Positions 1 through 10,038 of a stretch of DNA of 64,000 nt are shown piece by piece. The translations under genes were made by a program, and so were the position numbers. The first letter of the stretch is position 1, and every line of letters begins with the position of its first letter. A model generated the notes under the pieces. It made no database searches. It was not told the DNA's origin and saw only the letters and a program-made list of their open reading frames with translations. The stretch lies in NCBI RefSeq assembly GCF_008297955.1, contig NZ_VTPY01000002.1:310001-374000 (forward strand), in the 5' to 3' direction. The stretch comes from Billgrantia pellis (GTDB lineage Bacteria > Pseudomonadota > Gammaproteobacteria > Pseudomonadales > Halomonadaceae).

Positions 1-29
1 CCTGAAAAAGATGCCGAACAAAACAAGTA

Positions 30-50
30 GGGCCGCTATCATAGCGGCCC
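30..50 (-). terminator. Rho-independent terminator of apbC
   Basis: A 10-bp inverted repeat (GGGCCGCTAT / ATAGCGGCCC) lies just after the apbC stop. Read on the minus strand it is followed by a T-rich run (TACTTGTTTTG). Position and U-rich tail fit an intrinsic terminator for the minus-strand gene. Confidence 0.75.
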
Positions 51-85
51 TCGTGTCAGGCGTCACGGCTCCACGACCAACGGAC

Positions 86-892
86 TCAATCGCTGAAGCT
101 GATGCTGGGCCCCTCATCGGCCGAATCGCCCTGGATCTGCTCGGCGACTTGCCGCGCCATGCCACGAAACATCATGGTTATTTCGCTGTCCGGCTCGGCA
201 ACCACGGTGGGCCGCCCCCCATCGGCCTGCTCGCGGATCGAGAGCGAAAGAGGAAGCTGGCCCAGGACCCGCGTCTCGTATTCCGCAGCGATTCGCTCAC
301 CGCCGCCCTCGCCGAAGATCGGCTCGGCATGACCGCAGTTGGAACAGACATGCAGGCTCATGTTCTCCACCACGCCCAGTACCGGCACGTTCACCTTGCG
401 GAACATCTCGATGCCCTTGCGCGCATCGAGCAGTGCAATGTCCTGTGGCGTGGTCACGATTACCGCACCGTCGACCGGCACCTTCTGCGCCAGGGTCAGC
501 TGAATGTCGCCGGTACCCGGCGGCATGTCGATGAAAAGCACGTCGAGGTCATTCCACGCCGTCTGGGTCAGCAGTTGCTGGAACGCGCCTGCCACCATCG
601 GGCCGCGCCATACCATCGGTTCACGGGTATCGACCATGAATGCCATGGACATGGCCTGCACGCCATGGGTTTCCAGCGGTCTGAAGCGATTCTCGCCTGC
701 CTGTTGTGGCCGCACGCCTTCCGGCACCCCCAGCATCTGGGCCTGGCTCGGGCCATGGATGTCGGCATCCAGGATGCCGACCCGATAGCCTTCGGCCACC
801 ATCGCCAGCGCCAGATTGACGGTGACCGTGGACTTGCCGACCCCGCCCTTGCCGGAGGCAACCGCCACGATATGCTTGACCCCTTCGATCAC
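86..892 (-). CDS. apbC: Mrp/ApbC/NBP35-family iron-sulfur cluster carrier ATPase
   Basis: This 268-residue P-loop ATPase probably carries or inserts Fe-S clusters in the cytoplasm. The deviant Walker A motif GKGGVGKS is at residues 14-21. The switch region DADIHGPSQ and a CSNC cysteine pair in the second half match the cluster-binding CxxC of Mrp/ApbC proteins. It lacks the N-terminal MIP18/DUF59 domain of longer Mrp proteins, so it is the short form. The start is GTG at 892, preceded by a good AAGGAG ribosome site; the reading frame upstream gives no better start. It appears monocistronic, with its own terminator at 30-50. Family assignment is firm, while client proteins cannot be inferred. 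Confidence 0.93.
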   Translation of the reverse strand: MIEGVKHIVAVASGKGGVGKSTVTVNLALAMVAEGYRVGILDADIHGPSQAQMLGVPEGVRPQQAGENRFRPLETHGVQAMSMAFMVDTREPMVWRGPMVAGAFQQLLTQTAWNDLDVLFIDMPPGTGDIQLTLAQKVPVDGAVIVTTPQDIALLDARKGIEMFRKVNVPVLGVVENMSLHVCSNCGHAEPIFGEGGGERIAAEYETRVLGQLPLSLSIREQADGGRPTVVAEPDSEITMMFRGMARQVAEQIQGDSADEGPSISFSD

Positions 893-982
893 ATTCCGCT
901 CCTTGTGCTGAGAGTTGTCGCGTTACCTTAGGGTAGCTGAACGAGCGCCAGTATAACGTGCCTATTGCTGACGACCGAAACG

Positions 983-1012
983 GACTGCGGCGGGCCGAAA
1001 CCCGCCGCAGTC
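983..1012 (-). terminator. Terminator hairpin after the coiled-coil gene
   Basis: A perfect 12-bp stem (GACTGCGGCGGG / CCCGCCGCAGTC) with a six-base loop lies 16 bases after the stop of the minus-strand gene ending at 1029. The following minus-strand sequence has only a weak T run (CCGTTTCGG), so termination efficiency is uncertain. Confidence 0.6.
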
Positions 1013-1028
1013 ATTGGCCTTGCCGATA

Positions 1029-2318
1029 TCAGCTCTCCTCGGCCTCTTCGTTTTCAGCATCGCTCTCCTGGGGCGGCTCCTCGGCCCGCTGCTGGCTCGG
1101 CTCCTGCCGATTCTGCTGGCTTGAGGATGGTTCTTGACTCTGGTCCTGCCGGCTCGGATCCGGCTGATTCCCGGACGGATTCCGCTGCCTCTGGGATTGA
1201 CCTTGCTGTTCCTGCGATTGGCCTTGCTGCTCCTGCGATTGGTCTTGCTGCTCCTGCTGCTCCTGCGATTGGCCTGGTTGACCCCGAGTCTGGCTCCGCT
1301 GCTGGCCAGCGTCATCGCCAGTCGCCGCGTTATCCAGTTCCAGCTCGGAGAGGGTGTCTCGCCACTCGGCGAGCTGTGACTCCAGGCGCTGCAACTGCTG
1401 TCGACGACGCTCGACCTGCTCCTCGACCTGGCGCAGTTCGTCGCGGCCCGAGTCGATGGCGTTGGTCAGCTCGTCACGCTCCTGACGGATCGACTCGAGC
1501 TCGGTCATGGCACTGTCACGCTGATCGCGAATGGTGCCCACTTCGCTTTCGATCTCGCTGCGCAAGGCCTCCATCGCCTCGATGTCACTCTCAAGCGCTT
1601 CGAGAGTCTGCTCACGTTCGTCGATCGCCTCGTTCAGAGTGTTCAAGCGCTCCTCGGCGGCGTCCGCCTTCTCACGCATCTCGCCCAGCTCGGACTCGAC
1701 CTGTTCGCGTTCCGCCTCGGCCTGCTGACGCGCCTCCTCGGCCTGCTGACGCTCTTCTTCGATGGTCTGACGTGCGGATTCGGCTTCCTGACGCGCCTGT
1801 TCCGCCGCCTGTCTCGACTCCTCGGCGTCAACGCGGGCCTGGTCCACTTGTTGGTACTCTTCACGCAGCGCCGCGACGGTTTCCTCGATCTCGGCCTGCT
1901 CATTGCGACGCGCCTCGAGATCGCTCTCCAGCGATGACTGCGCTTCCTGTAGCTGGCTGAGGCGCTCCTCGGCCTGCTGAGCTTCACCGTCGAGACGCTC
2001 TATCTCGTCGCGAGCCGCTTGCTGTTCGTCACGTAGGGCCGCTTCGGCCGATTGCCGTTCCTCCTCGAGCTCCGCCAGACGCGCCTGCATCGACTCGATA
2101 TCCTCACCGGCCTGGTTGCGCTCGTCGAGCTGATCCACCAGTTCCTGGTGCTCCCCCTCCAGCGCCGCGAGCTGTTCTTCCAACGCTTGGCTTCGCTCAC
2201 GATGATCCGACGCGTTATTGTGAGCGATTATCGCCCATACAAGAGCAAGCAAAGCCACGGCCACCACGGCCATGACGCGTCTGTCCTTGTAAAGTGGGCT
2301 GTCGTTGCCTTCCGCCAT
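1029..2318 (-). CDS. Single-pass membrane coiled-coil protein with Gln/Ser-rich tail
   Basis: No named family is recognised. The 429-residue protein has a short cytoplasmic N-terminus, one hydrophobic segment at about residues 15-33 and then some 280 residues of heptad-like, Glu/Gln/Arg/Ala-rich coiled coil. The last 100 residues are low-complexity (repeats of the QEQQGQS type) and end in an acidic tail. This architecture suggests an anchored scaffold or spacer reaching into the periplasm or along the membrane; that is inference from composition only. It stands alone between apbC and a lipoprotein gene, and its stop is followed by a 12-bp hairpin. Similar coiled-coil/Gln-rich genes are easily mis-annotated as SMC or TolA fragments; no ATPase motif is present. 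Confidence 0.8.
   Translation of the reverse strand: MAEGNDSPLYKDRRVMAVVAVALLALVWAIIAHNNASDHRERSQALEEQLAALEGEHQELVDQLDERNQAGEDIESMQARLAELEEERQSAEAALRDEQQAARDEIERLDGEAQQAEERLSQLQEAQSSLESDLEARRNEQAEIEETVAALREEYQQVDQARVDAEESRQAAEQARQEAESARQTIEEERQQAEEARQQAEAEREQVESELGEMREKADAAEERLNTLNEAIDEREQTLEALESDIEAMEALRSEIESEVGTIRDQRDSAMTELESIRQERDELTNAIDSGRDELRQVEEQVERRRQQLQRLESQLAEWRDTLSELELDNAATGDDAGQQRSQTRGQPGQSQEQQEQQDQSQEQQGQSQEQQGQSQRQRNPSGNQPDPSRQDQSQEPSSSQQNRQEPSQQRAEEPPQESDAENEEAEES
1201..1272. repeat. 21-bp tandem repeat inside the coiled-coil gene
   Basis: Three imperfect copies of a 21-bp unit (core TTGCTGCTCCTGCGATTGG) occur in a row, with a short extra CTGCTC in the third. In protein they encode seven-residue QEQQ/GQSQ repeats in the low-complexity tail. 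Copy number could vary by slippage. Confidence 0.75.
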
Positions 2319-2439
2319 GAGCTAGACCCTCCAGATGGTCACTTGTTATTGCCGCTTGCCAGCGACGTTCGTTTACCTTTCCCACCTCAGCATACATAGC
2401 GTTACCCAAGGGCGAAAGGAACCGACCGGGCCGCAACGA

Positions 2440-3042
2440 TCAGTTCGCTGGCGCTTGGGGCACGATGCGCCAGTGAGACAACCAGGGAGTACCACGAACC
2501 TCGAATCCCAGTTGACGCAGCCAATTCGCCACGACCAGGTTCGATTGATAGACCGCCGAATAGCGCCTCGAGTCCGGTACGAAGGCCAGCCCGAACTCTT
2601 CGCTTTCGACCGGTTCCGTCTCCGGAGCCTCGAAGCGGGCATCCAGCCGCAGTCTCAGCGCCTGCACCCTGCGCATATCGGCTCGCAGCGTATGAATTCT
2701 CTCCAACCCTTCCGGAGCCAGCCGTTCGAACTGTTCGGAATCGCTGATTTCGGGAAAGACACCCCGCCCCAGCCCGGCCCGAGTTGGCCATAACAGCGCG
2801 ACAGCGCCGCTCAACAGGTTGCGCCGACCGTCGACGTACCAGCGCCACTCCCCAAAGCTGTAACGCACCATGCCGCCCTGTCCGCCAGGCAGAACCAAGC
2901 TGGCATGCCTCCCATGATCGAGAAGATAGAAGGTGACCGGCTGTTCGATGTCCTGAGGAGGTATTATCCGACCGACGCAGCCCGCCAGCAGAAAGAAGGG
3001 CAGCCACCACACCAGCCGGCTCACGTCAGGGAGCATCCGCAT
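2440..3042 (-). CDS. Putative lipoprotein of unknown function (weakly DUF2459-like)
   Basis: The proposed start at 3042 gives a 200-residue protein beginning MRMLPDVSRL with a hydrophobic stretch and a lipobox LLAGC, the form of a lipoprotein signal peptide. A longer reading from 3105 adds 21 residues without signal character. The segment FYLLDHGRHASLVLP, followed by a Tyr/Trp-rich region, faintly recalls DUF2459 proteins found beside some urease loci, and a urease locus begins 2 kb away. That similarity is by eye and weak. No clear ribosome site precedes either start. Function unknown. Confidence 0.7.
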   Translation of the reverse strand: MRMLPDVSRLVWWLPFFLLAGCVGRIIPPQDIEQPVTFYLLDHGRHASLVLPGGQGGMVRYSFGEWRWYVDGRRNLLSGAVALLWPTRAGLGRGVFPEISDSEQFERLAPEGLERIHTLRADMRRVQALRLRLDARFEAPETEPVESEEFGLAFVPDSRRYSAVYQSNLVVANWLRQLGFEVRGTPWLSHWRIVPQAPAN

Positions 3043-3144
3043 CGCAGGGACCGAGCGAGCCAGACCGCAAGCATGCTGACACATGGCCGAGAGGCAGCGC
3101 CGCAACGACCATGCGTATCGATGTGAGGAGCGACTATCGTACCG

Positions 3145-3219
3145 CTAGCGCAGACCTAGCATCGACAGAATGAACAGCACCACGACAATCAGGCCGATGA
3201 TATAGATGATATTGCGCAT
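3145..3219 (-). CDS. 24-residue single-span membrane peptide
   Basis: A short gene encodes MRNII followed by a hydrophobic span rich in Ile, Val and Leu, ending LGLR. A good ribosome site (AAGGAGAG) sits six bases before the ATG, which distinguishes it from a chance ORF. The frame stays open upstream to 3360, but that extension has no membrane or signal character. Size and composition match very small inner-membrane proteins that tend to modulate larger membrane complexes; no partner is evident here. The gene lies between the lipoprotein gene and the divergent YihY-type gene. Confidence 0.65.
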   Translation of the reverse strand: MRNIIYIIGLIVVVLFILSMLGLR

Positions 3220-3414
3220 GCAGCTCTCCTTGCTGTCAGGTTCGATTCGCCAAGATTCATGAATGACATCGCAAATAAGCGGCGTCAGCCCCCAGTGTAG
3301 CGAACTTGACGAATCCAGCCAGCGCAGCGCGCCGACTTGTGAGGCCTTACCGGGACGCATACCTTGAACAAAGGGAAACCCTTCCGATAATCGGCACAGG
3401 AATCGTCAAGCCAC

Positions 3415-4338
3415 ATGGCACGACACCTTCATTCGCGTCGCATCCGGTTCGTCTGGCTACCTCGCATGGGAACCTTCCTCTGGCGTGTCATCAAGGCCTT
3501 CATGCGCAACCGGGGCGTGCTGTTGGCCAGCGGGGTCGGCTACAACATCCTGCTCTCCATCGTGCCGCTATTCGCTCTGTTGGGCGTGCTGTTGACCCAG
3601 GTCGTCGATAAGGAGGTGCTACTCGACGTCCTCAGCGTACAGGCCGTGCATCTCGCTCCCGCGCATGCCGAAGTGTTGATGGACGCAGTCCGGGCCTTGC
3701 TCGATTCGGGTGACATGGTCGGCCTGTTCGGCATCCTGGTGCTCCTGCTGTTCAGCTCCTTCGCTTTCCGCATGCTCGAAGACGCACTGGCCATCATCTT
3801 TCATACCCCCGAAGCGCATCCCAAGCGTAGTGTGTGGGTTTCCGTCTTGATGCCCTATGTCTTCGTGCTGGTGCTGGGTGCCGGGTTGTTGGCCCTGACC
3901 TTGCTGGTGACTCTGGCGGAGGCGATCAATACGCTATGGTGGCTCCTGCTCGATCGTGAGATGCCCTTCAGCGGGCTTTCGACCCCCCTGCTCAACCTAT
4001 TCAGCTTCATCGGCGTCTTTTTGCTTTTCAGTGCCATCTACAAGGTCTTGCCCGTCGTCACGATAGCGCTCAAGCGGGCCGTGGTGGGAGGCTTCGTAGC
4101 GGCGCTTCTTTGGGAAGGTGCGCGCCTGCTGCTGGTGTTCTATTTCCTCAACGTTTCGGTGGTCAACGTCGTCTACGGTTCGCTCGCCACATTAATCGTG
4201 GTACTGCTGACCTTGGAAGCAGGGGCCATGATCCTGCTGCTGGGCGCTCAGGTCATCGCCGAACTGGAATACAACGCTCGTCGTGGCCTGCCGTGGTACG
4301 TCGATCCACTGCGGGAGGCGATAACCCATGTCGACTGA
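3415..4338 (+). CDS. YihY/UPF0761 (RNase BN-like) inner-membrane protein
   Basis: This 307-residue protein has about six hydrophobic spans. It shows the usual YihY/BrkB-type landmarks: an N-terminal segment that places GVGYNILLSIVPLFALLG in the first span, and an internal YKVLPVVTIALKRAVVGG block. The family was once called ribonuclease BN, but that enzymatic label is wrong for its members; the true role, perhaps envelope transport, is unsettled. The first ATG at 3415 has a weak AGGA 11 bases upstream; an internal ATG at 3466 would give a shorter N-terminus. The stop lies 11 bases from the convergent LapA-domain gene. Family call is good, function is unknown. Confidence 0.88.
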   Translation: MARHLHSRRIRFVWLPRMGTFLWRVIKAFMRNRGVLLASGVGYNILLSIVPLFALLGVLLTQVVDKEVLLDVLSVQAVHLAPAHAEVLMDAVRALLDSGDMVGLFGILVLLLFSSFAFRMLEDALAIIFHTPEAHPKRSVWVSVLMPYVFVLVLGAGLLALTLLVTLAEAINTLWWLLLDREMPFSGLSTPLLNLFSFIGVFLLFSAIYKVLPVVTIALKRAVVGGFVAALLWEGARLLLVFYFLNVSVVNVVYGSLATLIVVLLTLEAGAMILLLGAQVIAELEYNARRGLPWYVDPLREAITHVD

Positions 4339-4349
4339 CCGCGTATGTG

Positions 4350-4577
4350 TCAGTAGCGACTCCGAGGGTGACTCTGACGGTGCAAACGACGCAACAGGCC
4401 GAACAGGCTTCTGCCGCTGACCATGCCCAGCAGGTAGATCGCCAACAAGAGCAGCGCCAGGGGCAGTTGAACGCTCCAGTTCAGGAACCGAACCTCTATT
4501 ACCTCGATGTTCTGCACGAAGAGTACGAGAACCAGCAAGGTGATGAGCACCTTTACGGCCAGCAGCAACTTGTCCAT
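4350..4577 (-). CDS. LapA-domain (DUF1049) small membrane protein
   Basis: A 75-residue protein with two hydrophobic segments (about residues 5-21 and 37-53) separated by the VQNIEVIEVRFLNW motif, typical of LapA/YciS-type proteins linked to lipopolysaccharide assembly. The basic C-terminal tail (LLRRLHRQSHPRSRY) would face the cytoplasm. A GGAGGG ribosome site lies just before the ATG at 4577 and defines this start inside a much longer open frame. It ends 11 bases from the convergent YihY-type gene. Confidence 0.85.
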   Translation of the reverse strand: MDKLLLAVKVLITLLVLVLFVQNIEVIEVRFLNWSVQLPLALLLLAIYLLGMVSGRSLFGLLRRLHRQSHPRSRY

Positions 4578-4660
4578 GGGCCTCCCTCCAGTCGGCTTCC
4601 CTACAAGCTGGGCGGCGCATGAACGTCTGTCAATCCCGCCCGGGTAGCCATGCAGCGCGA

Positions 4661-5263
4661 TCAGCCGAAGGCAAACAACGCACCGGCTGCTGCGATCACT
4701 ACGCCCAGTGCCCGCAGGAAGCGATTTTCCCGCTGCATGAGGCGCCCACCGACAAGGCGGCCCGCATAGGTGATCGCCAGCGTGGCCAGCGTAAAACCGG
4801 CCAGGTACGCCAGCATGGAGGCACCATGCGGCATCTCGCGGCCGTGGGCATGGCCATGGAACAGCATGAACAGGACTACCACGCCGGCGCCCACCGCGGT
4901 CGGCACCTTGACCAGTGCGGCGATCAATACACCCGCCAGCAGCACCGACAGGGCGATACCGAACTCCACGCCCGGCAATGCCAACCCGCCCCAGGCCAAT
5001 CCGGCTCCCAGCAGCATGCCACTGGCAGCGAACAGCGGTGCCGCCAGGCTGAAAGCACGGCTCTGGCGCAGGCTCCACAACCCGACGGCCAGCATCGCCA
5101 GCAGGTGATCGAGCCCCAGCAGCGGATGCGCCAGGCCGGCGGCAAAACCGCTGCCATGGACATGGTCGTGGCCCGGGTGGCCAACGGCCATGCCCGCGAC
5201 CAGCAGCATGAGGGGGGCGCTGGCCAGTGCCAGGCGCGCGGCGGAGGAATGACGGTTCTTCAT
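4661..5263 (-). CDS. ureJ: HupE/UreJ-family nickel permease
   Basis: This 200-residue integral membrane protein is last in the urease cluster. It has a cleavable-looking N-terminal hydrophobic segment, then HPGHDH and the family signature HPLLGLDHLLAMLAVG at about residues 46-61, followed by several further spans. HupE/UreJ proteins move nickel across the membrane, and the position 42 bases after ureG fits supply of the urease active-site metal. The His-rich stretch after the signal may bind Ni2+. The call to nickel rather than cobalt rests on context. Confidence 0.92.
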   Translation of the reverse strand: MKNRHSSAARLALASAPLMLLVAGMAVGHPGHDHVHGSGFAAGLAHPLLGLDHLLAMLAVGLWSLRQSRAFSLAAPLFAASGMLLGAGLAWGGLALPGVEFGIALSVLLAGVLIAALVKVPTAVGAGVVVLFMLFHGHAHGREMPHGASMLAYLAGFTLATLAITYAGRLVGGRLMQRENRFLRALGVVIAAAGALFAFG

Positions 5264-5305
5264 GGTGTGGCGATCTCCTTGCCGATAAGGGAAACGGGTT
5301 TAGGC

Positions 5306-5959
5306 TCAGGCGTTGACCGGCTGGGCCTGGGGACGACGCTCCGGCGGCCGGCGCTCCGGCAACATGCCGCGATCGAGAATGAAGCGGATGATCGCTTCGA
5401 GACCCACGCCGTCGTAGAGGTTGGTGAAGACGAACGGACGCTCGCCGCGCATCTTTCGGGAATCGCGCTCCATGACTTCCAGCGAGGCGTGAACCTGCTC
5501 GGCGATGTCGATCTTGTTGATGATCAGCAGGTCCGACTTGGTGATACCGGGCCCGCCCTTGCGCGGAATCTTGTCGCCGGCGGAGACGTCGATCACGTAG
5601 AGCGTGAGGTCGGAGAGCTCGGGGCTGAAGGTGGCCGAGAGGTTGTCGCCGCCCGACTCCACCAGCACCAGCTCCAGGTCGGGATGTCGCCCGTGCAGCT
5701 TGTCGATGGCGGCGAGGTTCATCGAAGCGTCCTCGCGGATCGCCGTGTGCGGGCAGCCACCGGTCTCCACGCCCAGGATGCGGTCGGCCGGCAGCGCCTC
5801 GTGACGCAGCAGGAAATCGGCATCTTCACGGGTGTAGATATCGTTGGTGACCACGGCAATGTCATAGTGGTCGCGCAGCGCCAGGCAGAGCTGCTTGAGC
5901 AGCGCCGTCTTGCCGGAGCCCACCGGGCCGCCGACGCCGACGCGTAGGCAATGTGTCAT
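5306..5959 (-). CDS. ureG: Urease accessory GTPase UreG
   Basis: UreG hydrolyses GTP to drive nickel delivery to apo-urease in complex with UreD and UreF. The 217-residue protein has a P-loop GGPVGSGKT (residues 10-18), the metal-binding CPH motif ([11 protein letters not shown]), a Walker-B-like [10 protein letters not shown] and the guanine-binding INKIDIA. The C-terminus carries a Pro/Arg-rich extension ([13 protein letters not shown]) beyond the usual end; its effect is unknown. It follows ureF with a 130-base gap that is pyrimidine-rich on the plus strand. Confidence 0.97.
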   Translation of the reverse strand: MTHCLRVGVGGPVGSGKTALLKQLCLALRDHYDIAVVTNDIYTREDADFLLRHEALPADRILGVETGGCPHTAIREDASMNLAAIDKLHGRHPDLELVLVESGGDNLSATFSPELSDLTLYVIDVSAGDKIPRKGGPGITKSDLLIINKIDIAEQVHASLEVMERDSRKMRGERPFVFTNLYDGVGLEAIIRFILDRGMLPERRPPERRPQAQPVNA

Positions 5960-6089
5960 CGTCTTGCTCCTTTCATGAATTCGACGTTCGGAACGTCACG
6001 AGAAGGAAGACGTCGCTTCGCGACTCGAAGAGGGAAGAAAACTCACGCCCTGCCTACCCTCTTCTCTTTTCTCCCTTCCCTACTTCCTA

Positions 6090-6806
6090 CTAGCTTCTAA
6101 ACAATCGCGAATACTGCGTTTCGTGCAGTGCGCTGGCCAATGCCAGCCCGGGCAGTGCCGGGCCGAGCTCGTCGTCATTCAGTTCTAATGCTTCATCCAC
6201 CGCGGTCACCAGCGCCGGGCGCAGCCGCTCGACCAGGCGCTGGGCGGCGGTATGTCCCAGCGGCAGCGCCTTGCAGGCCACCGCCAACTGGTTCTCGAAC
6301 CAAGCCCAGGCGAAGCCGAGCATGGCCTGGCGCGGTGCGACACCGCGCACCTGGGCGGCCCAGGCAAAAACAGTCACGTAACTCGCCCCCTCCGGCAGCG
6401 CAGGGGCCTCAGCGGAAAAATCGGAGGGCAGCAGCTCCAGGCTGCCAAGCAACCGGGCCAGCGACGCGCCCAGGCGTGAGTCTTCCGCCGCCAGCTCGGC
6501 GGTCTCGCGGTTAGCGGCGAGCCAGCCATCCCACTGCGCAATCGCCTCGGCACCCTCATCCGCCCAGGCCTGCTGCAGACGCGCCAGCACCGGCAGCTCG
6601 CAGCGGGTCAGGCCATCATCGAGCACGCCGGTCAGCCAGTCGCCGAGGCTCGCCTCGTCCTTTACCCAGCCCAGCTCGAAGGCACTCTCGAGCCCTTGCG
6701 AAAAGGCAAAGGCGCCGATCGGCAGCGCCGGGCTGACCAGTTGCAGCAACCCCAGCAGGGCCAGATCGTCGCCCTGCGCCATCCCCTGGGCCGCTTCAAT
6801 GGGCAT
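6090..6806 (-). CDS. ureF: Urease accessory protein UreF
   Basis: UreF bridges UreD and UreG in the nickel-insertion complex. Family landmarks include LLQLVSPALPIGAFAFSQGL near the N-terminus and a C-terminal ALHETQYSRLFRS, close to the conserved end of UreF. The start at 6806 (MPIEAAQ) overlaps the 3' end of ureE by 11 bases; a second ATG at 6782 (MAQGDD) is also possible, and neither has a textbook ribosome site, suggesting coupling to ureE translation. Length is about 238 residues. The open frame upstream is an artefact of the His-codon-rich ureE tail. Confidence 0.94.
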   Translation of the reverse strand: MPIEAAQGMAQGDDLALLGLLQLVSPALPIGAFAFSQGLESAFELGWVKDEASLGDWLTGVLDDGLTRCELPVLARLQQAWADEGAEAIAQWDGWLAANRETAELAAEDSRLGASLARLLGSLELLPSDFSAEAPALPEGASYVTVFAWAAQVRGVAPRQAMLGFAWAWFENQLAVACKALPLGHTAAQRLVERLRPALVTAVDEALELNDDELGPALPGLALASALHETQYSRLFRS

Positions 6807-7326
6807 GGTGATGATCATGGTCGTGGTGACGGTGATCGTGGCCGTGCTCATGGTCATGATCGTGGTCATGCGCATGTGAATGGCCGAGCGGGTTGTAGGC
6901 GCCCGGCTCGGGATCGAAGGGAGCCTCGTGCCGTTCCAGGCTCGCGCCCAGCAACTCGGCCAGCTCTTCCAGCACGTGGTCCGGCGGGAAGCGCACGTAA
7001 CCACCCTGCCCGTCCTCGCCCAGGGCCAGTTGTACGTGGCGATTGCCCAGGTGGTAGGCAAGCCGCGCCAGCGGCAGGCCCGCCGTCACACGCGCCGTGA
7101 CCACCGGCTCGGCGGCGGCCCTGACCCGCACGATCTCGCCGCCCTCGGCGCGCAGCCCCTCGCCGTCGCGCAGTACCGGGCCGCGGTCGAGGAACAGGCC
7201 CAGCTCGCGACCGGCGTCGCTCACCGCCTTGAGCCGACCGCGAATGCGCAGCTCATAGGGCAGCGTGAGGGTGTCACTGGCCTGGCGCCCCTCGATGGGT
7301 CCCAGGCGTTCGATCAGTTTCAGCAT
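6796..7326 (-). CDS. ureE: Urease nickel metallochaperone UreE
   Basis: This 176-residue protein has an N-terminal domain beginning MLKLIERLG and a C-terminal domain with the metal-site stretch LGNRHVQ. The C-terminal tail (about residues 150-176) is an alternating His/Asp run with more than a dozen histidines, a nickel-storage tail found in some UreE proteins. The start at 7326 is where homology begins; the frame is open to 7428 without family similarity. It lies 161 bases after ureC and overlaps ureF. Confidence 0.96.
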   Translation of the reverse strand: MLKLIERLGPIEGRQASDTLTLPYELRIRGRLKAVSDAGRELGLFLDRGPVLRDGEGLRAEGGEIVRVRAAAEPVVTARVTAGLPLARLAYHLGNRHVQLALGEDGQGGYVRFPPDHVLEELAELLGASLERHEAPFDPEPGAYNPLGHSHAHDHDHDHEHGHDHRHHDHDHHHAH

Positions 7327-7487
7327 GGCTATTGCCTCGGTGAAGTTGTCCGCGGCTGATCCGGCGGCAGGCCTTCGCGAGGGCGCTGTAAATACTTCCC
7401 TGTACGCTACTTTTACCATCCATGGCAAAAGACCCTCGCTCCTGCCTACCCCCGGCGCCGCTTGCCTTGCTCGTCGTAGCCCGAATC

Positions 7488-9199
<1,712 letters not shown>

Positions 9200-9203
<4 letters not shown>

Positions 9204-9568
9204 GACGGATCCCCATTCGCTGCGTCTCCGGATGACGATTTGCGCGCGGTAGCGGGCGCGATGGAGAGCAGGCCCATCACCTCACCGCGAAAGCCGTAGA
9301 TATGGCGCGTGCCGGCAAAAGGAATCAGCGTGACGTCCCGCGTCTGACCCGGCTCGAAGCGAATCGCCGTGCCCGCCGCCACGTCCAGGCGATAACCGCG
9401 TGCCTTGGCGCGATCGAAGACGAGCGCCGGATTGGTCTCGGCGAAGTGATAGTGGGAGCCGACCTGGATCGGCCGGTCGCCGGTATTGGCCACCTCGACC
9501 GTGATCCGCTCGCGCCCGGCGCAGAGCTCGATCTCGCCGACTTTCAACCGATATTCACCAGGAATCAT
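9200..9568 (-). CDS. ureB: Urease beta subunit
   Basis: The 122-residue structural subunit starts MIPGEYRL and carries [21 protein letters not shown], characteristic of UreB. It assembles with UreA and UreC as a trimer of trimers. The C-terminal 15-20 residues ([16 protein letters not shown]) run past the conserved core. It is preceded by a 149-base gap after ureA, unusually long for this operon; that gap holds no recognisable ORF. Confidence 0.97.
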
Positions 9569-9717
9569 GACGCCTCCTTAACAACGTTGCGGAAATGAGC
9601 GAGCGACGGCCAGACAAGGCGAACAGAGGCGAGCCAGCGGAGTTGACTGGGTGCTCAATGAGCATGGCGAGCCGATGTTCAACGCGGTATGGCCGAGCGC
9701 AGCCATTTCGACCTCCG

Positions 9718-10020
9718 CTAGACGATGGGTGTGTGGACGGTGACCAGCTTCGTGCCGTCGGGGAAGGTGGCCTCCACCTGAACTTCGTGCACCATCTCGG
9801 CCACCCCCTCCATCACGTCGTCTCGCGAGAGGATCTCGCGGCCGTAGCTCATCAACTCGGCCACGCTGCGGCCATCTCTCGCGCCTTCCATGATCTCGAA
9901 GCTGATCAGCGCCACCGCTTCCGGGTAGTTGAGCTTGAGGCCGCGAGCCCGGCGTCGCTCGGCCAGTTGGGCGGCCGAGAACAGCAGCAGCTTGTCCTTG
10001 TCTCTCGGGGTCAGTTCCAT
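9718..10020 (-). CDS. ureA: Urease gamma subunit
   Basis: At 100 residues this is the standard length for the separate gamma subunit. It opens [23 protein letters not shown] and ends with [18 protein letters not shown], both conserved in UreA. The gene follows ureD by 18 bases and has a GGAGACTCGC sequence before the ATG. It is structural and contributes no metal ligands. Confidence 0.98.
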   Translation of the reverse strand: MELTPRDKDKLLLFSAAQLAERRRARGLKLNYPEAVALISFEIMEGARDGRSVAELMSYGREILSRDDVMEGVAEMVHEVQVEATFPDGTKLVTVHTPIV

Positions 10021-10038
10021 GCGAGTCTCCTGGAATCG

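Noticed and set aside
5960..6089. Pyrimidine-rich stretch between ureG and ureF as a regulatory RNA
   Set aside because: It is a CT-rich low-complexity spacer with no stable hairpin series, ORF or terminator.
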